Positions 37,786 through 38,923 of a stretch of 38,923 bases of DNA are shown one piece after another. Every line of letters starts with the position of its first letter. The first letter of the stretch is position 1. This DNA is from Acidimicrobiia bacterium (GTDB lineage Bacteria > Actinomycetota > Acidimicrobiia > IMCC26256 > JAMXLJ01), in NCBI GenBank assembly GCA_035651955.1, contig DASRES010000002.1, positions 1 to 38,923 on the forward strand, written 5' to 3'. A program made the translations under genes and the position numbers. The notes beneath the pieces were generated by a model. The model did not search any database. It saw only the letters and a list, made by a program, of their open reading frames with translations, and was not told the origin of the DNA.

Positions 37786-38923
37786 ATGACCGTCGATCTC
37801 GTCGTCCGGGGCGGGACGGTGTTCGACGGGACCGGCGCGCCCGGACGCGTCGCGGACGTCGCCGTCGCGGACGGCATGATCGCCGAGATCGGGGACCTGC
37901 GCGGCTCGGGCGCGCGCGAGCTCGACGCCTCGGGCTGCGCGGTCGCGCCCGGCTTCGTCGACATCCACACCCACTACGACGCGCAGGTGCTGTGGGACCC
38001 CGCGCTGCGACCGTCGTCGTCGCACGGCGTGACGACCGTGATCGCGGGGAACTGCGGCTTCTCGATCGCTCCCACACGACCCGAGCACCGCGACGCGATC
38101 GTCGGCACGCTCGAGAACGTCGAGGACATGGATCCGGCGACGCTGTCGGCGGGCATCGCGTGGCAGTTCGAGACGTTCCCGCAGTACCTCGACGCGGTCG
38201 GGCGGCGCGGCACCGTGCTGAACTTCACGGCGTACGTCGGGCACTCGGCGCTCCGGCTGTACGTCCTCGGCGACGCGGCGTACGAACGGGCCGCGACGAC
38301 CGACGAGATCGCGCAGATGTGCGCGCTCGTGCGCGAGGCGATCGAAGCCGGGGCCGCAGGGTTCTCGACGAGCTTCTCGTACGCGCACCGCGGCGTGGAC
38401 GGCAAGCCCGTGCCGAGCCGCTTCGCGGAGCGCGACGAGGTCGACGCCCTGTTCCACGCGGCGGGCTCGACGGGCAAGGGCGTCGTGCTGATCACGCCGG
38501 GGAGTCAGTGCACATACGCCGACGTGTACGAGTGGCAGCCGCGAGTCGGCCGGCCCTTCACCTACCCGTTGTTCGCGAGCCCGGGCGGCCGGCACCTCGA
38601 ACCCGTGGGTCTGCACGAGCAGGGTCTCGCCCGCGGCGCACGGGTGTGGCCGCAGGTCACGCCGCGACCGCTCACGATGCAGTTCACGCTGGCCGATCCG
38701 TACAGCCTCAACACGGGCACGGTGTTCGGCGAGCTGCTGAAGGTGAGCCGCGCGGTGCGGCTCGCCGCGTACCGCGACCCCGAGTGGCGCGCGCTCGCCG
38801 CCGCCGACCTCGAGACGTCACCGATGAAGCCGCGCTGGGACACGTTCGAGGTCTCCGAGTCGAGGACCTTCCCGGAGCTGCAGGGCCGGCGCGTCACCGA
38901 CCTCGCGCGCGAGCGCGGGTGCA
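37786..38923 (+). CDS. N-acyl-D-amino-acid deacylase-like amidohydrolase, 5' part
   Basis: The first 379 codons of a gene that runs off the window. The product begins MTVDLVVRGGTVFDGTGAP, the small beta-domain start of composite-domain amidohydrolases, and carries the metal motif VDIHTHYDAQ (His61, His63) and GNCGFSIAP with Cys90, the signature of D-aminoacylases. YVGHSALR and AGAAGFSTSFSYAH also match that family. Full members are about 500-570 residues, so roughly a quarter to a third is missing. Actinobacterial homologues in lipid clusters often have unknown amide substrates. It starts 17 bases after the aldo-keto reductase stop; a short ATG frame overlapping that stop ends just here. Confidence 0.9.
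   Translation, partial: MTVDLVVRGGTVFDGTGAPGRVADVAVADGMIAEIGDLRGSGARELDASGCAVAPGFVDIHTHYDAQVLWDPALRPSSSHGVTTVIAGNCGFSIAPTRPEHRDAIVGTLENVEDMDPATLSAGIAWQFETFPQYLDAVGRRGTVLNFTAYVGHSALRLYVLGDAAYERAATTDEIAQMCALVREAIEAGAAGFSTSFSYAHRGVDGKPVPSRFAERDEVDALFHAAGSTGKGVVLITPGSQCTYADVYEWQPRVGRPFTYPLFASPGGRHLEPVGLHEQGLARGARVWPQVTPRPLTMQFTLADPYSLNTGTVFGELLKVSRAVRLAAYRDPEWRALAAADLETSPMKPRWDTFEVSESRTFPELQGRRVTDLARERGC

Noticed and set aside
1-38923. tRNA, rRNA or riboswitch
   Set aside because: No CCA-ended cloverleaf, rRNA core or B12-box-like leader was recognised, and nearly all sequence is coding. A B12 riboswitch could lie upstream of the mutase gene, outside the window.

Overview
The window is 38.9 kb of very GC-rich DNA, densely packed with genes, with many GTG starts and repeated 4-base GTGA/ATGA stop-start overlaps. 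The gene content (two F420-type luciferase-like oxidoreductases, three bacterial P450s, CaiB-type CoA-transferases, many FadE-like acyl-CoA dehydrogenases, a DUF35/lipid-transfer-thiolase pair and a tandem TetR regulator) points to an actinobacterium. An Acidimicrobiia- or Mycobacteriales-like soil or aquatic lineage is my best guess, not something the sequence proves. I found no rRNA, tRNA, transposase, phage gene or CRISPR array.

Layout. 1-1260 (+): end of a B12-dependent acyl-CoA mutase large subunit plus its separate cobalamin-binding subunit. 6322-1306 (-): a five-gene coupled operon (F420 oxidoreductase, carboxymuconolactone-decarboxylase-like protein, 3-hydroxyisobutyrate-dehydrogenase-like enzyme, CoA-transferase, acyl-CoA synthetase), divergent from P450 no. 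1 (6412-7617, +). 11889-7691 (-): a Rieske oxygenase with a small coupled partner, an SDR with an AhpD-like protein, and a KshB-type reductase. 11982-20989 (+): a TauD-type dioxygenase, then a beta-oxidation operon (acyl-CoA ligase, DUF35 protein, Ltp-type thiolase, three acyl-CoA dehydrogenases, two crotonases). 23476-20973 (-): CoA-transferase and P450 no. 2. 23656-24570 (+): second F420 oxidoreductase. 26681-24586 (-): an acyl-CoA dehydrogenase pair. 26800-29329 (+): aldehyde dehydrogenase and a DapB-like reductase. 30709-29342 (-): a lone ABC-type binding lipoprotein. 30868-32094 (+): amidohydrolase. 36601-32100 (-): tandem TetR regulator, acyl-CoA dehydrogenase, P450 no. 3, esterase. 36747-38923 (+): aldo-keto reductase and the start of a D-aminoacylase-type amidohydrolase.

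Taken together the genes read as a catabolic island for a bulky, branched or alicyclic lipid such as a steroid, terpenoid or naphthenate-like acid. Oxygenases (three P450s, Rieske plus reductase, TauD) would introduce oxygen. SDR, ALDH and AKR would oxidise alcohols and aldehydes. Ligases and CoA-transferases would activate acids. The dehydrogenases, crotonases and thiolase/aldolase would shorten the chain, and the mutase would rearrange a branched product. The substrate cannot be read from the sequence.

The most notable non-gene signals are: a 54-bp palindromic element present twice with conserved ends and diverged centres; a perfect 45-bp palindrome; a GAGAAcC..GGTTnCCGGCTC-like box in front of several operons; a triplicated start-codon-containing repeat; and paired direct repeats between the tandem TetR gene and its divergent neighbour.
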